In this document: positions 56,429 through 64,000 of the stretch, piece by piece
How the letters are laid out: every line of letters begins with the position of its first letter
Position numbering within the stretch: position 1 is the first letter of the stretch
Assembly: GCA_963775235.1 (NCBI GenBank)
Contig: CAVZHY010000006.1
Span: 186,001-250,000 of the forward strand
Length of the DNA stretch: 64,000 nucleotides
Direction: 5' to 3'
Origin: JBBDMC01 sp963775235
GTDB taxonomy: Bacteria; Pseudomonadota; Alphaproteobacteria; Rhizobiales; Kaistiaceae
The notes under the pieces: model-generated
What the model was told of the DNA's origin: nothing
The model's input: only the letters and a program-made list of their open reading frames with translations
The model's database searches: none
Position numbers and translations under genes: made by a program

Positions 56429-57422
56429 CTACTTGTCGGCGACCGACCCGACGGCCTCATGGAGTTCGTGATGCGCTGCCGACGCGGTGTCCTCGGTCGC
56501 CCGCGCAACCTTCTCGGCCACCTCGCGTACTGTCTTGCCAAGGTCCTCTTCTTTGACGGCCCGGGTTGCGGCGTCTGCTGTGTGCTCCGCTGCGGCCTTG
56601 GCCTCGCGGGCGATGTCCCGGGCCACTTCGGTCATGCCCTCTTTCAGCTCATCGCTTGCCTCACCCATGGCCTCGTCTTCGGCGTCGGTCCTCGGCAAGG
56701 CGGCCGCGAGCACGGCACCGAGCGCCAGGCCAACCGCTGCGACCAGGAGTGGCTGGTCGTGGATCAGCGACAACGCGCCATCTTTCATCCCTCGCGCGCC
56801 GTCCATTACGTGATGCCGCGTTTCGCGTGTTGCCGTTGCCATCCGCGTGCGCGCACCGTCGGCGAGATCTTCCGCTGCGTCTTTCATGTGTTGTGCCATG
56901 TGCTGCGCTCCGGCGATGCCGGCGGCGCCCGCTTCGCTAGCCGAATTCGACCATGTCGCCGACGGCTTCGCGGGCACGCTCCATGCCGTCCGCAACCATC
57001 CCGCCGGCCTCCGAGGCCGCCTCGTGGAGATGGTTGCCCGTTTCCGAACCGGCGTGCCGCAGGCGATCGCTTATGCCCGAGGCCATCTCCGAAGCAGCCC
57101 GCGAGGCACTCTTCGCTTCGCGGCCCATTGTGCTGCCATTCGGCTGAGCACCGTTCTTGTGACCGCGAAATCCCATCCGGTCTGCGAGGTAAAGCAGACA
57201 GCCGGTGCCGATGAGGAGGGTCGGAATCGGATTGTCGCGCGTGGTCCGCGCGAAGGCGCGCATGAAGGTGCCGCTGCCGTCGCCGGTGTATGCCAGCACC
57301 TCGTCGAGCATATTTCCCGGCGTCAATTGCGCATTGAATGTCTGCAGGTCCTCGGCGAGCTGCCGGCGCGTAGTCTCCGCGCGCTGCTCATATTCGCTGA
57401 CGGACAACTCGGCGTTTGTCAC
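56429..57422 (-). pseudogene. DUF3618 family membrane protein, one frameshift
   Basis: The N-terminal frame (from ATG 57422) has the DUF3618 domain: YEQRAETTRRQLAEDLQTFN, LTPGNMLDEVL, NPIPTLLIGTGCLLYLADRMG; then an Ala/Ser/Gly-rich helical region. Near 56960 one extra base shifts the frame, after which KDAAEDLADGARTRM, QPLLVAAVGLALGAVLAAALPR and TDAEDEAMGEASDELKEG follow, exactly the C-terminal module usual in longer DUF3618 proteins. About 331 residues. Last of a three-gene cluster with a Holin-X protein; its start overlaps that stop (ATGA). Confidence 0.8.
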
Positions 57423-57815
57423 TTCATTTGCTCCCTGGCCATGCCGATATCGGCGCGGACCTGTTCGAGGGTACGTTCAGGCATGTGCGCGGCCGCTTTC
57501 ATGCGATTTGCGCCTGCCAGAGCAAAGGCGATTCCGATCAGCAGCGCGATGCCGCCGACGATCAGCAGCGCCCATTGCTCTTCCAGCCCTGCCACCTGAA
57601 ATCCAGCGGGCAATATCGAGAAGAAGGATGACGAGACTCGGTATGGCGACCACCGCGCCGACACCGAGCATGACGCCCCCATTGGCGGCGCTGCGGGTCT
57701 TCTCCCGGATCTCCGCCCGCACCAGGCGAATCTCGGTTTGCAGAAGGTAGGCGACCTCCGACACGATCTGCGTCAGAAGCGATGTCAGCGGCTTGCTGGT
57801 GTCGCGCATCGTCAT
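57419..57815 (-). pseudogene. Holin-X (DUF1469) family small membrane protein, one frameshift
   Basis: About 131 residues. DTSKPLTSLLTQIVSEVAYL, LQTEIRLVRAEIREK and NGGVMLGVGAVVAIPSLVILL give the first half; after one extra base near 57600 the second half continues EEQWALLIVGGIALLIGIAF and ends PERTLEQVRADIGMAREQMK. Two membrane segments with amphipathic flanks match the putative actinobacterial Holin-X family, called phage holin but not phage-linked here. Starts on the stop of the gene before (ATGA) and stops on the next start. Confidence 0.8.
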
Positions 57816-58345
57816 GAAATTTTTCCCCCACTGGAGAGGCCGCTGCGTTGGCGCGACCGGGCGTGCTCGCTGCTCTTCATGAAGCGGGCGAACGCGAAGC
57901 CGGCGGCAACGGCGCCGCCGAAGAAAAGGGCAGGTTGCGACCGCGCCACGTCGCGGATTTCGTGAACGAGAGTATCGACGTCGCGGCTGCGAATATTGTC
58001 GGACAGCTTTTCCACGCTGCTGGCGGCAGCACGTAGACCCGCGGCGATGCGGGGCGACTGATCTTCCAGATCCGAGGCTGCCACCTGCGCGGCGTGCGCA
58101 TAGACCTTGATCGCCTCGCTCCCGCGTTCTTTGAGCTTGGACGCTGTCTGCTCCGCCTCGTGTCCGACGTCCGCTGTGACCTCGGCCAACTGGTCGCGCA
58201 CGGCGTTGGAGACCGTCTGCGCGGCTTCCTTGATATCGTCTACGGTCGATGAGGTGGCATTGGGACCGGACAATTCGTTCGGCCGGGTCCCGCCGCCGGT
58301 GGCCGTTCTGGCTCCCATGTTTGGGTCGGATTGCGTCGTGGACAC
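57812..58345 (-). CDS. DUF883-like helical protein, envelope cluster
   Basis: A 177-residue protein: a polar N-terminal 30 residues, a long predicted helical stretch (STVDDIKEAAQTVSNAVRDQ to about residue 135) with a heptad-like pattern of Ala and charged residues, and a single C-terminal hydrophobic segment ALFFGGAVAAGFAFARFM. Resembles DUF883/ElaB-type proteins in layout but is not confidently that family. First gene of the cluster with the Holin-X and DUF3618 genes; all three overlap by ATGA, so they are cotranscribed. Confidence 0.75.
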   Translation of the reverse strand: MSTTQSDPNMGARTATGGGTRPNELSGPNATSSTVDDIKEAAQTVSNAVRDQLAEVTADVGHEAEQTASKLKERGSEAIKVYAHAAQVAASDLEDQSPRIAAGLRAAASSVEKLSDNIRSRDVDTLVHEIRDVARSQPALFFGGAVAAGFAFARFMKSSEHARSRQRSGLSSGGKIS

Positions 58346-58562
58346 TGGTGTGGTCTCCCAAGTCGGTTGGCGGTACGTCTAACGCCGGGCGAGCGCAGGC
58401 GGTTCCGCGTCAGCTCAGAGCGACCTTTTCTTCGGCCCACCTCCCGGTCTGCATTCGGCCCACCTTTCCCGGTCTGCAAAGGGAAGCAGCCGACGGGGGT
58501 GAACTTCCCGCCAATTCAGCAGTTGACCCGGTCGACGAAGACGCGGGAGCGCAGCGGCGAAA

Positions 58563-59489
58563 TTGACCAACCGATCCGCGACAAGGCTGACGATCTGGGC
58601 TGCCGTTGTGGGGAATGCCTTCGTGGCGGCGACAAAGTTCGTCGCTGCCTTTTTCACCGGCAGCTCCGCCATGATGAGCGAGGGCTTCCATTCGCTGGTC
58701 GACACCGGCAACGAAGCCTTGCTTCTCTACGCCGAGCACCGTGCCGAACTGCCGCCGGACCGCGCCCATCCGTTTGGCTTCGGACGCGAAATCTATTTCT
58801 GGAGCTTCGTCGTCGCGATCCTGCTGTTTGCCGCCGGTGCCGCGGTCTCGGTGTACGAGGGCGTGGATCACCTCATTCACCGAGCGGAGATCAGGGACCC
58901 GCTGGTGAACTACGTAGTCCTGGCCATTTCGGCCGTGTTCGAGGCCACGAGCTGGACCATCGCGCTCAGGACCTTCAATCGGACGAAGGGCGATCTCGGC
59001 TACGGCGAAGCGATCCGGCGAAGCAAGGATCCGCCATCGTTCATCGTCCTGCTCGAGGACACCGCAGCGCTCATCGGGATAGCCATTGCAGCAGCCGGCA
59101 CGGCAGCGACCACGCTTTTTCACCGTCCCGAGTTCGACGGGGCCGCCTCCATCGCCATCGGCGTCCTGCTTGGCTGCGTTTCCGTCCTGCTGGCGCGTGA
59201 AAGCAAGAGCCTGCTGATCGGCGAGGCCGCGCTGCCACGCGTCGTCGAAGCCGTGCGCGCAGCCGCGGCGAAGGAAAGCATTCTGGCGACCGTCCACGAT
59301 GTCTGGACCGTTCAACTTGGGCCCGACGCGGTCCTCGCTACTCTTTTCGCTGATCTCGACGATGACGTGCGCGCCGTCGAGCTTGAGAATGCTATTGCGC
59401 AAATCCAGTCGACAAGCCGCCGAGACCTCGGCGCGACAATTCATGTCTTTGTTAAGCCGCAGACGCGCCCGCCTGCGCACCTGTCGTGA
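58563..59489 (+). CDS. cation diffusion facilitator (CDF) family exporter
   Basis: Proton-coupled divalent metal exporter, 308 residues. SAMMSEGFHSLVDTGNEALLL in outline carries the H-x3-D metal site in helix 2, HPFGFGREIYFWSFVVA follows, and LLEDTAALIGIAIAAAG in helix 5 the second site (ExxxA rather than HxxxD, unusual). A cytoplasmic C-terminal domain follows with few histidines. The start is a TTG at 58563. The substitutions at the helix 5 site suggest altered metal preference. Confidence 0.85.
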   Translation: MTNRSATRLTIWAAVVGNAFVAATKFVAAFFTGSSAMMSEGFHSLVDTGNEALLLYAEHRAELPPDRAHPFGFGREIYFWSFVVAILLFAAGAAVSVYEGVDHLIHRAEIRDPLVNYVVLAISAVFEATSWTIALRTFNRTKGDLGYGEAIRRSKDPPSFIVLLEDTAALIGIAIAAAGTAATTLFHRPEFDGAASIAIGVLLGCVSVLLARESKSLLIGEAALPRVVEAVRAAAAKESILATVHDVWTVQLGPDAVLATLFADLDDDVRAVELENAIAQIQSTSRRDLGATIHVFVKPQTRPPAHLS

Positions 59490-59619
59490 AGGATGGGCGA
59501 ACCCAGACCTTCGCCAGTATCGATTTCGACATCCTTGACCTTGTGTGGGAACCATCTCCACAGCGGGGCATTGGGGGTGCACAGGGGGCTTTGGAAGCTT
59601 CTCAAAGGAGGTCCCCGTT

Positions 59620-60918
59620 ATGAATAGAGTCCTCAAGGCTGCACTGCTCTCGACGACAGTCCTTGTGCTGCCGGCGATGGCGCACGCGCAAAACGCGTCG
59701 CAAGCCAACGGAAATGCCTGTGATCAGCTCTTGCAAGCTCTCGACAAAGCCGGCTCGCAGACGCTCGTCACCAAGGAGCAGGCGCAGACGTACAAGACGA
59801 ACAACGATTTGACCGCTTGCCAGACCGCGCTGAAGGAGGTCCAGAATTCAGACCAGAACCAGCAGGCGGCCGATCAGAACACGCCGGGCGCCGATCAGAA
59901 CGGGCTGTTGCCCGGGCAGAACCAGCAGGCGGCCGATCAGAACAACGCGGCGCAGGCCCTGCCCGGCGGGAACCTGCCCGGCCAGACGGCGCAGAGTTCA
60001 GCCCCGTCGATCAAGGTTGAGCAGCCGGCACCAAAAGTGACGGTCACGGAGGCCCAGCCGACGGTCAACGTCAATCCGGGTCAGCCGCAGATCCAGATCC
60101 ATCAGCCGGCGCCGACGGTATCGATCAATATTCCGCAGCCGGAAGTGACGATTACCATGCCGAAGCCCGAGGTGAACGTGTCGCAGGCCCAGCCGAAGGT
60201 TTCCGTCAATCAACAGAAGCCGCAGGTCAATGTCGTTCCGTCACAGCAGCAGGCACAGACCGAAACCAACGGCTCGGCGCAACCCATCGTCAAGTTCACC
60301 GCCGACAAGGCCAAGGTCGATGTGACCCAGCCCGACAAGCCGATTGTTCATTTTGAGCAGGCCGGAGCGAACGGGGCAAATACCGCCGCGAACGGGTTGA
60401 ACGACAATCAGCTGAAGGCGGAAACCGCTCAGGCCAATCCTCAGGGGCAGATGCCTGAAAGCGTCAACCCGTCGGATAAGACAGCGCAAGCGACCCAGGA
60501 CAACGGCCAGGGGCAGATGGACCAGGCCAACCCGGGGCTGGTGGCCCAGGACAACGCTCAGGGCCAGATGGATCAGGCCAACCCGCTCGGCGGCCAGCAG
60601 GCGGCCGGAGCGGCCCAGCAGGTCGCAGTGTCCAAGCTCAAGGGCATGGATTTGATGGGCGTGAATGACGAACAGGCTGTCGGCAAGATCACCGCCGTTA
60701 TCCTGGACGCCAACAACAAGCCTTTCGTCATCGTTGACAAGAGCGGCCAGAAGGTCGCGGTCGATGTCGACTACACGCGCATGAAAGGCAACGATCTGGT
60801 CCTGTCGGGCGTATCGAGCCCGGACAACCTGCCGAAGTGGGACGACTCCAAGCTTCAATCGAAGCAGGTGAAGGAGCTGACCGGCGACCAGACGATTTCG
60901 ATCCAGACAGCGGGCTAG
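59620..60918 (+). CDS. secreted PRC-barrel protein with Pro/Gln/Val repeat region
   Basis: A 432-residue exported protein. Signal peptide cleaved near AHA-QN. Residues 25-70 hold a short Cys-containing segment; 70-125 is Gln/Asn-rich with a repeated NQQAADQN; 130-215 is a chain of PxVxV units (PTVNVN, PTVSIN, PEVTIT, PEVNVS, PKVSVN, PQVNVV) at about 12-residue spacing; 300-340 has a repeated GQGQMDQANP; the C-terminal 80 residues are a PRC-barrel (LKGMDLMGVNDEQAVGKI). AAAGGAGG precedes the ATG. Role probably envelope or biofilm related. Confidence 0.83.
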   Translation: MNRVLKAALLSTTVLVLPAMAHAQNASQANGNACDQLLQALDKAGSQTLVTKEQAQTYKTNNDLTACQTALKEVQNSDQNQQAADQNTPGADQNGLLPGQNQQAADQNNAAQALPGGNLPGQTAQSSAPSIKVEQPAPKVTVTEAQPTVNVNPGQPQIQIHQPAPTVSINIPQPEVTITMPKPEVNVSQAQPKVSVNQQKPQVNVVPSQQQAQTETNGSAQPIVKFTADKAKVDVTQPDKPIVHFEQAGANGANTAANGLNDNQLKAETAQANPQGQMPESVNPSDKTAQATQDNGQGQMDQANPGLVAQDNAQGQMDQANPLGGQQAAGAAQQVAVSKLKGMDLMGVNDEQAVGKITAVILDANNKPFVIVDKSGQKVAVDVDYTRMKGNDLVLSGVSSPDNLPKWDDSKLQSKQVKELTGDQTISIQTAG

Positions 60919-61213
60919 CTGTCACTCCGCTGCGAGGCACCGGCAGGCTGGCTGTCGCCGTCCTGCCCGGAACCGCTTTCGGCTCCACGTGCCAAGACCC
61001 AGGATGCTCTGAGGGCTCGCTGAGAAGAGCGGGATGGCGGGATCGGTCGGGCATGGGACGTTAGCCGTTGCTTCATTTTCGGCGTCGGAAAGCGCTCCGA
61101 ACTTCGTTTCAGCGGCGAAGGCGCGGTAGTGCAAACGGCGTAAAAGTTGGCGCCTTCGACGACCCGTGTCAGCTTGCAGAGATGGCTCTGTGGCTGAACC
61201 TGGTATTCGAGCC

Positions 61214-61282
61214 ACGGAGGTGGCCGAGCGAGGCGAACGCGGTCTCGTTCAGGAGTTCGTCACGAGGCCTGCCGTTGAAGCT
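61214..61282 (-). mobile_element. IS3-family transposase fragment (orfB remnant)
   Basis: Translating the minus strand gives SFNGRPRDELLNETAFASL, matching the conserved ESFNGRLRDELLNE region near the DDE glutamate of IS3-family OrfB transposases. Only about 23 residues are recognisable; flanks are out of frame and degraded. No inverted repeats are visible, so it is an old remnant. Confidence 0.65.
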
Positions 61283-61364
61283 CCCGACGAGCTACCATCT
61301 CAGGAAGGCCAATCGCGCCACCACGGCGGCTCCGTTCGTCCGCTTCATGTTATAGCTTTCCAAG

Positions 61365-61380
61365 TAATGGTATACGATTA
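61365..61380. promoter_or_regulatory. 16-bp palindrome, candidate GntR-type operator
   Basis: TAATGGTATACGATTA is palindromic at 7 of 8 base pairs around GTATAC and abuts TATAAT (61381-61386), a perfect -10 box. GntR/FadR-like repressors often bind sites with a central GTATAC. It precedes the gutted enolase-superfamily gene and the dpp-like operon; no GntR gene is within view. Confidence 0.45.
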
Positions 61381-61431
61381 TATAATGACGCCCAAAATGC
61401 ATAACGCCTTGGAGCCAAAAGGCATCGCTCC

Positions 61432-61705
61432 ATGAAGATCACCAACGTAGAAGCACTCTACCTTGGCCTGAGCAAGATCGAGGCGCGAACCCACGGCCCT
61501 CAAGGCGCCCACGAGGTGCCTTCTGGCTTACGTGACCTACTGATCGGTGAGACAACCGAATTTGAACTCGCCAATCTCTCTGCACTTCCTTGGCGCCATT
61601 CCGAACCCGCTGGTCACGGAATATTGCGTCGAAGCGCGCGAGATGTCGCGCCGGATCGCGCAACCGCTTCAACACTCACCGCGGGTTCGCCCATTTGCCG
61701 GGTGA
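61432..61705 (+). pseudogene. remnant of a mandelate racemase/muconate lactonizing enzyme gene
   Basis: The 5' part reads MKITNVEALYLGLSKIEART, a typical enolase-superfamily N-terminus, and PSGLRDLLIGE, which in full proteins lies some 60 residues further on; a second frame then gives LGAIPNPLVTEYCVEAREM, typical of the extreme C-terminus, with TGA at 61703-61705. The central barrel with all catalytic residues is missing, so only about 90 of some 380 codons remain. Unlike the single-base frameshifts elsewhere, this is a true deletion derivative. The operator and promoter before it seem intact and now feed the transporter operon. Confidence 0.7.
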
Positions 61706-61771
61706 TCCGGGCCGGGGCGCCGAGCCGAATGAACAGACCTAATATCTGGTTCCCGCGGACGGAGGATAGGG

Positions 61772-62728
61772 TTGGATGGCCGCGCAATGGCTAATTACGT
61801 TGCTTCCCGATTAGTCCAAGCGATTCTGGTTCTGCTGCTCGTTTCAATCTTCGCCTTCATGCTACTCCACCTGATCCCCGGCGACCCCGCCGTGGCGATG
61901 CTGGGAGAGCAAGCGTCTCCCGACCAGGTCGAAGCGCTGCGCGCCGAGCTGAAGCTCGACCAACCTCTTTGGCTGCAGTTGACGGCGTGGCTTAGCGGCC
62001 TGCTTTCAGGCGACCTCGGTAACTCCATCGTGTTCCGGCGTCCCGTCCTCGATCTGTTCCTCGAGCGGCTGCCGGTAACGATGTGGCTGGGATTCCTGTC
62101 CCTTTGTGTTGGAGTGCCGTTTGGCGTCGGTCTCGGTATTATTGCGGCTTTGCGCCGCGGCACCATCGCCAACTCCCTGATCGGAGTGTTCGCACTCATC
62201 GGGCTGTCCACTCCAAACTTTTGGATTGGTCTGATGGGCATCTATTTCTTTTCGGTTTTGCTGGGGTGGTTGCCACCGCTGGGGAACGTGACCGGCCACG
62301 GCACAATGGTCTGGTTAAGCAGCTTGATCCTGCCGGCCGCAGTTATCGGCACGTCACAGGTCGGCTTGTTGGCGCGGATAACGCGCTCAGCAATGCTCGA
62401 TGTTCTCAAGCTCGACTATGTACGCACAGCGCGGTCAAAGGGACTTTCTGAAACCCGTGTCGTCCTGAAGCACGCGCTTCGCAATGCCCTCATTCCGATT
62501 GTCACCGTCATCGGTGTGATGTTCAGTCTGCTGGTCGCGGGCGCCGTCGTGGTTGAAACCGTGTTTGCGATTCCCGGGGTCGGACGGCTGATCGTGCAGA
62601 GCATCATTTCGCGCGATTATCCCGTGGTACAGGGGACGTTGCTGCTCATTGCCGGCGGGTTTGTGACGATCAATCTGCTCGTCGACCTCGCATACGCCTA
62701 TCTCGACCCGAGGGTGAATTATGGCTAG
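61772..62728 (+). CDS. peptide/nickel-type ABC transporter permease (DppB-like)
   Basis: Inner-membrane permease, 318 residues with six helices. VASRLVQAILVLLLVSIFAF opens the protein, followed by LLHLIPGDPAVAMLGEQAS, DLGNSIVFRRPV and the EAA loop with HALRNALIPIVTVIG; VETVFAIPGVGRLIVQSI is typical of DppB/OppB. The TTG at 61772 has GGAGG 6 bases upstream, so it is preferred to ATG 61787. It overlaps the next gene by 8 bases. No binding-protein gene is upstream; substrate could be a peptide, glycoside or acid. Confidence 0.93.
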   Translation: MDGRAMANYVASRLVQAILVLLLVSIFAFMLLHLIPGDPAVAMLGEQASPDQVEALRAELKLDQPLWLQLTAWLSGLLSGDLGNSIVFRRPVLDLFLERLPVTMWLGFLSLCVGVPFGVGLGIIAALRRGTIANSLIGVFALIGLSTPNFWIGLMGIYFFSVLLGWLPPLGNVTGHGTMVWLSSLILPAAVIGTSQVGLLARITRSAMLDVLKLDYVRTARSKGLSETRVVLKHALRNALIPIVTVIGVMFSLLVAGAVVVETVFAIPGVGRLIVQSIISRDYPVVQGTLLLIAGGFVTINLLVDLAYAYLDPRVNYG

Positions 62729-63602
62729 CGCCGCCGATACGATGCCAATCGTTCGGAGAAAGCGGAAGTTCCGCGAGCGTGCGCTTGGACGTCTATTGAT
62801 TCATCCGACGTTCGCGGTCGGCGCGACCGGGCTCGTTCTCATCGCCCTCGTCGCCATCTTCGGTGCGATGCTTTCTCCCTACCATGCGACTGCCATCTCA
62901 ATCCGCACGTTGCTCAGGCCACCAAGCACGGCGCACTGGTTCGGAACCGATCAGTTGGGCCGGGACGTGGCGACCCGCACTTTCCTCGGCTTCTTCATAT
63001 CGATGTTCGTCGGTGCTGCGGTGGTCGTTGTGAGCGTGGCTGCCGGCGCGACGCTGGGCGCGCTCGCCGGTTACTACCGGCTGTTCGATGCGCCGATCAT
63101 GCGAACCATGGACGCGCTGATGGCATTTCCCGCCCTGCTGCTGGCGCTCGGGCTCGCCGCGGCGTTGGGGCCGAACATGGTCAACGTGATAATCGCCCTG
63201 TCCGTTGCATACCTGCCCCAGACGGCACGTATCGTTCGGTCGAGCATGCTCGTCCTCAGGGAACAGGAATACGTCGATGCGGCACGGACTTTCGGTGCGC
63301 ACGATCGTTGGATAATCGCGAGACACCTGGTGCCGAACGCGCTGTCTCCGCTGCTCGTGCAGCTGACGGCCGTCTTTGCGTACGCCGTTTTGGCTGAGGC
63401 GGCTTTGAGCTTCCTGGGTGTTGGCCTTCCGCCGCCGACGCCCAGTTGGGGCTCCATCATTGCGGACGGACGAGATTTTATCGTCGATGCTTGGTGGATT
63501 TGTCTGTTTCCGGGTCTCGCCATCACCCTGACGGTGCTGTCTTTAAACCTGATCGGGGATGGATTGCGGGACGTCCTTGATCCGAGGCTCGCCGTGGGAT
63601 GA
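62721..63602 (+). CDS. peptide/nickel-type ABC transporter permease (DppC-like)
   Basis: Second permease, 293 residues. A basic N-terminus, then LIHPTFAVGATGLVLIALVA, HWFGTDQLGRDVATRTFLG (the DppC signature), ALMAFPALLLALGLAAALGP, the EAA loop with RHLVPNALSPLLVQ and AEAALSFLGVGLPPPTPSWG. Overlaps both neighbours: starts inside the dppB-like stop region and its TGA shares ATGA with the ATPase gene. Confidence 0.94.
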   Translation: MASAADTMPIVRRKRKFRERALGRLLIHPTFAVGATGLVLIALVAIFGAMLSPYHATAISIRTLLRPPSTAHWFGTDQLGRDVATRTFLGFFISMFVGAAVVVVSVAAGATLGALAGYYRLFDAPIMRTMDALMAFPALLLALGLAAALGPNMVNVIIALSVAYLPQTARIVRSSMLVLREQEYVDAARTFGAHDRWIIARHLVPNALSPLLVQLTAVFAYAVLAEAALSFLGVGLPPPTPSWGSIIADGRDFIVDAWWICLFPGLAITLTVLSLNLIGDGLRDVLDPRLAVG

Positions 63603-64000
63603 CGAAAAACGGCCGGCAGCCGCTGCTCAGCGTCAGGCATCTGCGAACCGAATTTTCGACCGCCGGCGGAACTTTCGCTGCCGTGGACGATGTCAGCTTT
63701 GACGTCGACGCCGGGCAGGTGCTTTCGATCGTGGGGGAGTCCGGCAGCGGAAAGAGCGTCACCGCCTTGTCTCTGACCCGATTGCTGGACGGGACCACGG
63801 GGTCGGTGACCGGCGGCGAGGTCTGGTTCGATGGAACCGACCTGCTCCGGCTTGGGAAACGCGAGCTGCGCCAGGTCCGTGGCAGCTCCATCGGCATGGT
63901 TTTCCAGGAGCCGATGTCGGCTTTAAACCCCGTTTTCACTATCGGCGACCAGATCGCGGAAATGCTGATCGTGCGGGGCATGAATCGCCGCGCCGCCTGT
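63599..64000 (+). CDS. peptide/nickel-type ABC transporter ATPase (DppD-like), cut by window end
   Basis: First 134 residues of an ATPase. TKNGRQPLLSVRHLRTEFST opens it, with Walker A GESGSGKSVTALSLTRLL near residue 46 and the Q loop region IGMVFQEPMSALNPVF, both typical of DppD/OppD. The signature and Walker B motifs lie past the window. Start overlaps the permease stop (ATGA). Confidence 0.93.
   Translation, partial: MTKNGRQPLLSVRHLRTEFSTAGGTFAAVDDVSFDVDAGQVLSIVGESGSGKSVTALSLTRLLDGTTGSVTGGEVWFDGTDLLRLGKRELRQVRGSSIGMVFQEPMSALNPVFTIGDQIAEMLIVRGMNRRAAC

Larger units (their letters stand above)
60919..61431. other. intergenic scar region before the peptide-transporter operon
   Basis: About 510 bases with no intact gene. 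It contains a fragment of an IS3-type transposase on the minus strand near 61214-61282 and, closer to the following gene, an AT-rich palindrome with a TATAAT box. The left 250 bases show nothing I can name. Confidence 0.6.

Noticed and set aside
57419..57815. prophage lysis module (holin)
   Set aside because: The Holin-X family name is historical; there are no phage genes, endolysin or integrase nearby, and the gene is coupled to DUF3618.

Overview
The window is GC-rich, densely coding DNA from an alphaproteobacterium. Lineage markers are a COX15-type heme A synthase beside a DUF2842 protein, an NDUFS4-like complex I subunit, an aapJQMP amino acid transporter, a double cold-shock-domain protein, a class I PHA synthase, an Omp25/RopB-like porin and DUF3618/Holin-X envelope proteins. 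Hyphomicrobiales or Rhodospirillales fit best; I cannot settle the order from sequence alone.

Layout. 0-9 kb is core: heme A synthesis, a hydratase, argC-speB, rpsI-rplM with a recognisable promoter, a porin, a CoA-binding protein and O-acetylhomoserine sulfhydrylase. 9-16 kb holds a LuxR-type regulator, an ABC-2 exporter, a MltB-like lytic transglycosylase and phaC, most of them frameshifted. 16-26 kb is core again: the alaC-hom-glpX-recJ operon, glyoxalase I, a tandem cold-shock protein, a split MFS/spermidine-synthase pair, the NDUFS4-like subunit and tRNAs Glu, Pro and Arg. At 26.2 kb, just after tRNA-Arg, lies a short paired repeat resembling an insertion-sequence end. 26.5-42 kb is one co-directional accessory locus: a Liv-type ABC importer (fused LivHM, LivG, LivF and a binding protein), a HyuA/HyuB ATP-dependent hydrolase or carboxylase with an SDR gene between the halves, an OsmC protein, two more SDRs, a Gfo/Idh/MocA oxidoreductase, a BisC/TorA-like molybdoenzyme and an overlapping mobA. 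42-52.5 kb carries metC, aapJQMP, sseA, an AraC regulator divergent from an alpha/beta hydrolase, alaX and a cysteine synthase. 52.5-61 kb is an envelope region: acyltransferase, a tail-anchor-like Pro-rich protein, Sel1 repeats, a BrkB-like protein, a three-gene DUF/Holin-X/DUF3618 cluster, a CDF cation exporter and a secreted PRC-barrel protein. 61-64 kb is a scar (IS3 transposase fragment, GntR-like palindrome, gutted enolase-superfamily gene) leading into a peptide-type ABC importer operon cut by the window end.

The most striking global property is the number of single-base frameshifts in otherwise well-conserved genes, concentrated at 10-13.4 kb and 28-39.7 kb. Nearly all behave as one-base insertions on either strand, which points to consensus error more than gene decay; such genes are annotated across their full inferred span. 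The best candidate for an uncharacterised system is the 26.5-42 kb catabolic locus: high-affinity uptake of an unknown small molecule, ATP-dependent opening or carboxylation by HyuA/HyuB, several dehydrogenases, and a molybdenum reductase with its own cofactor nucleotidyltransferase. Its substrate cannot be named from sequence alone.
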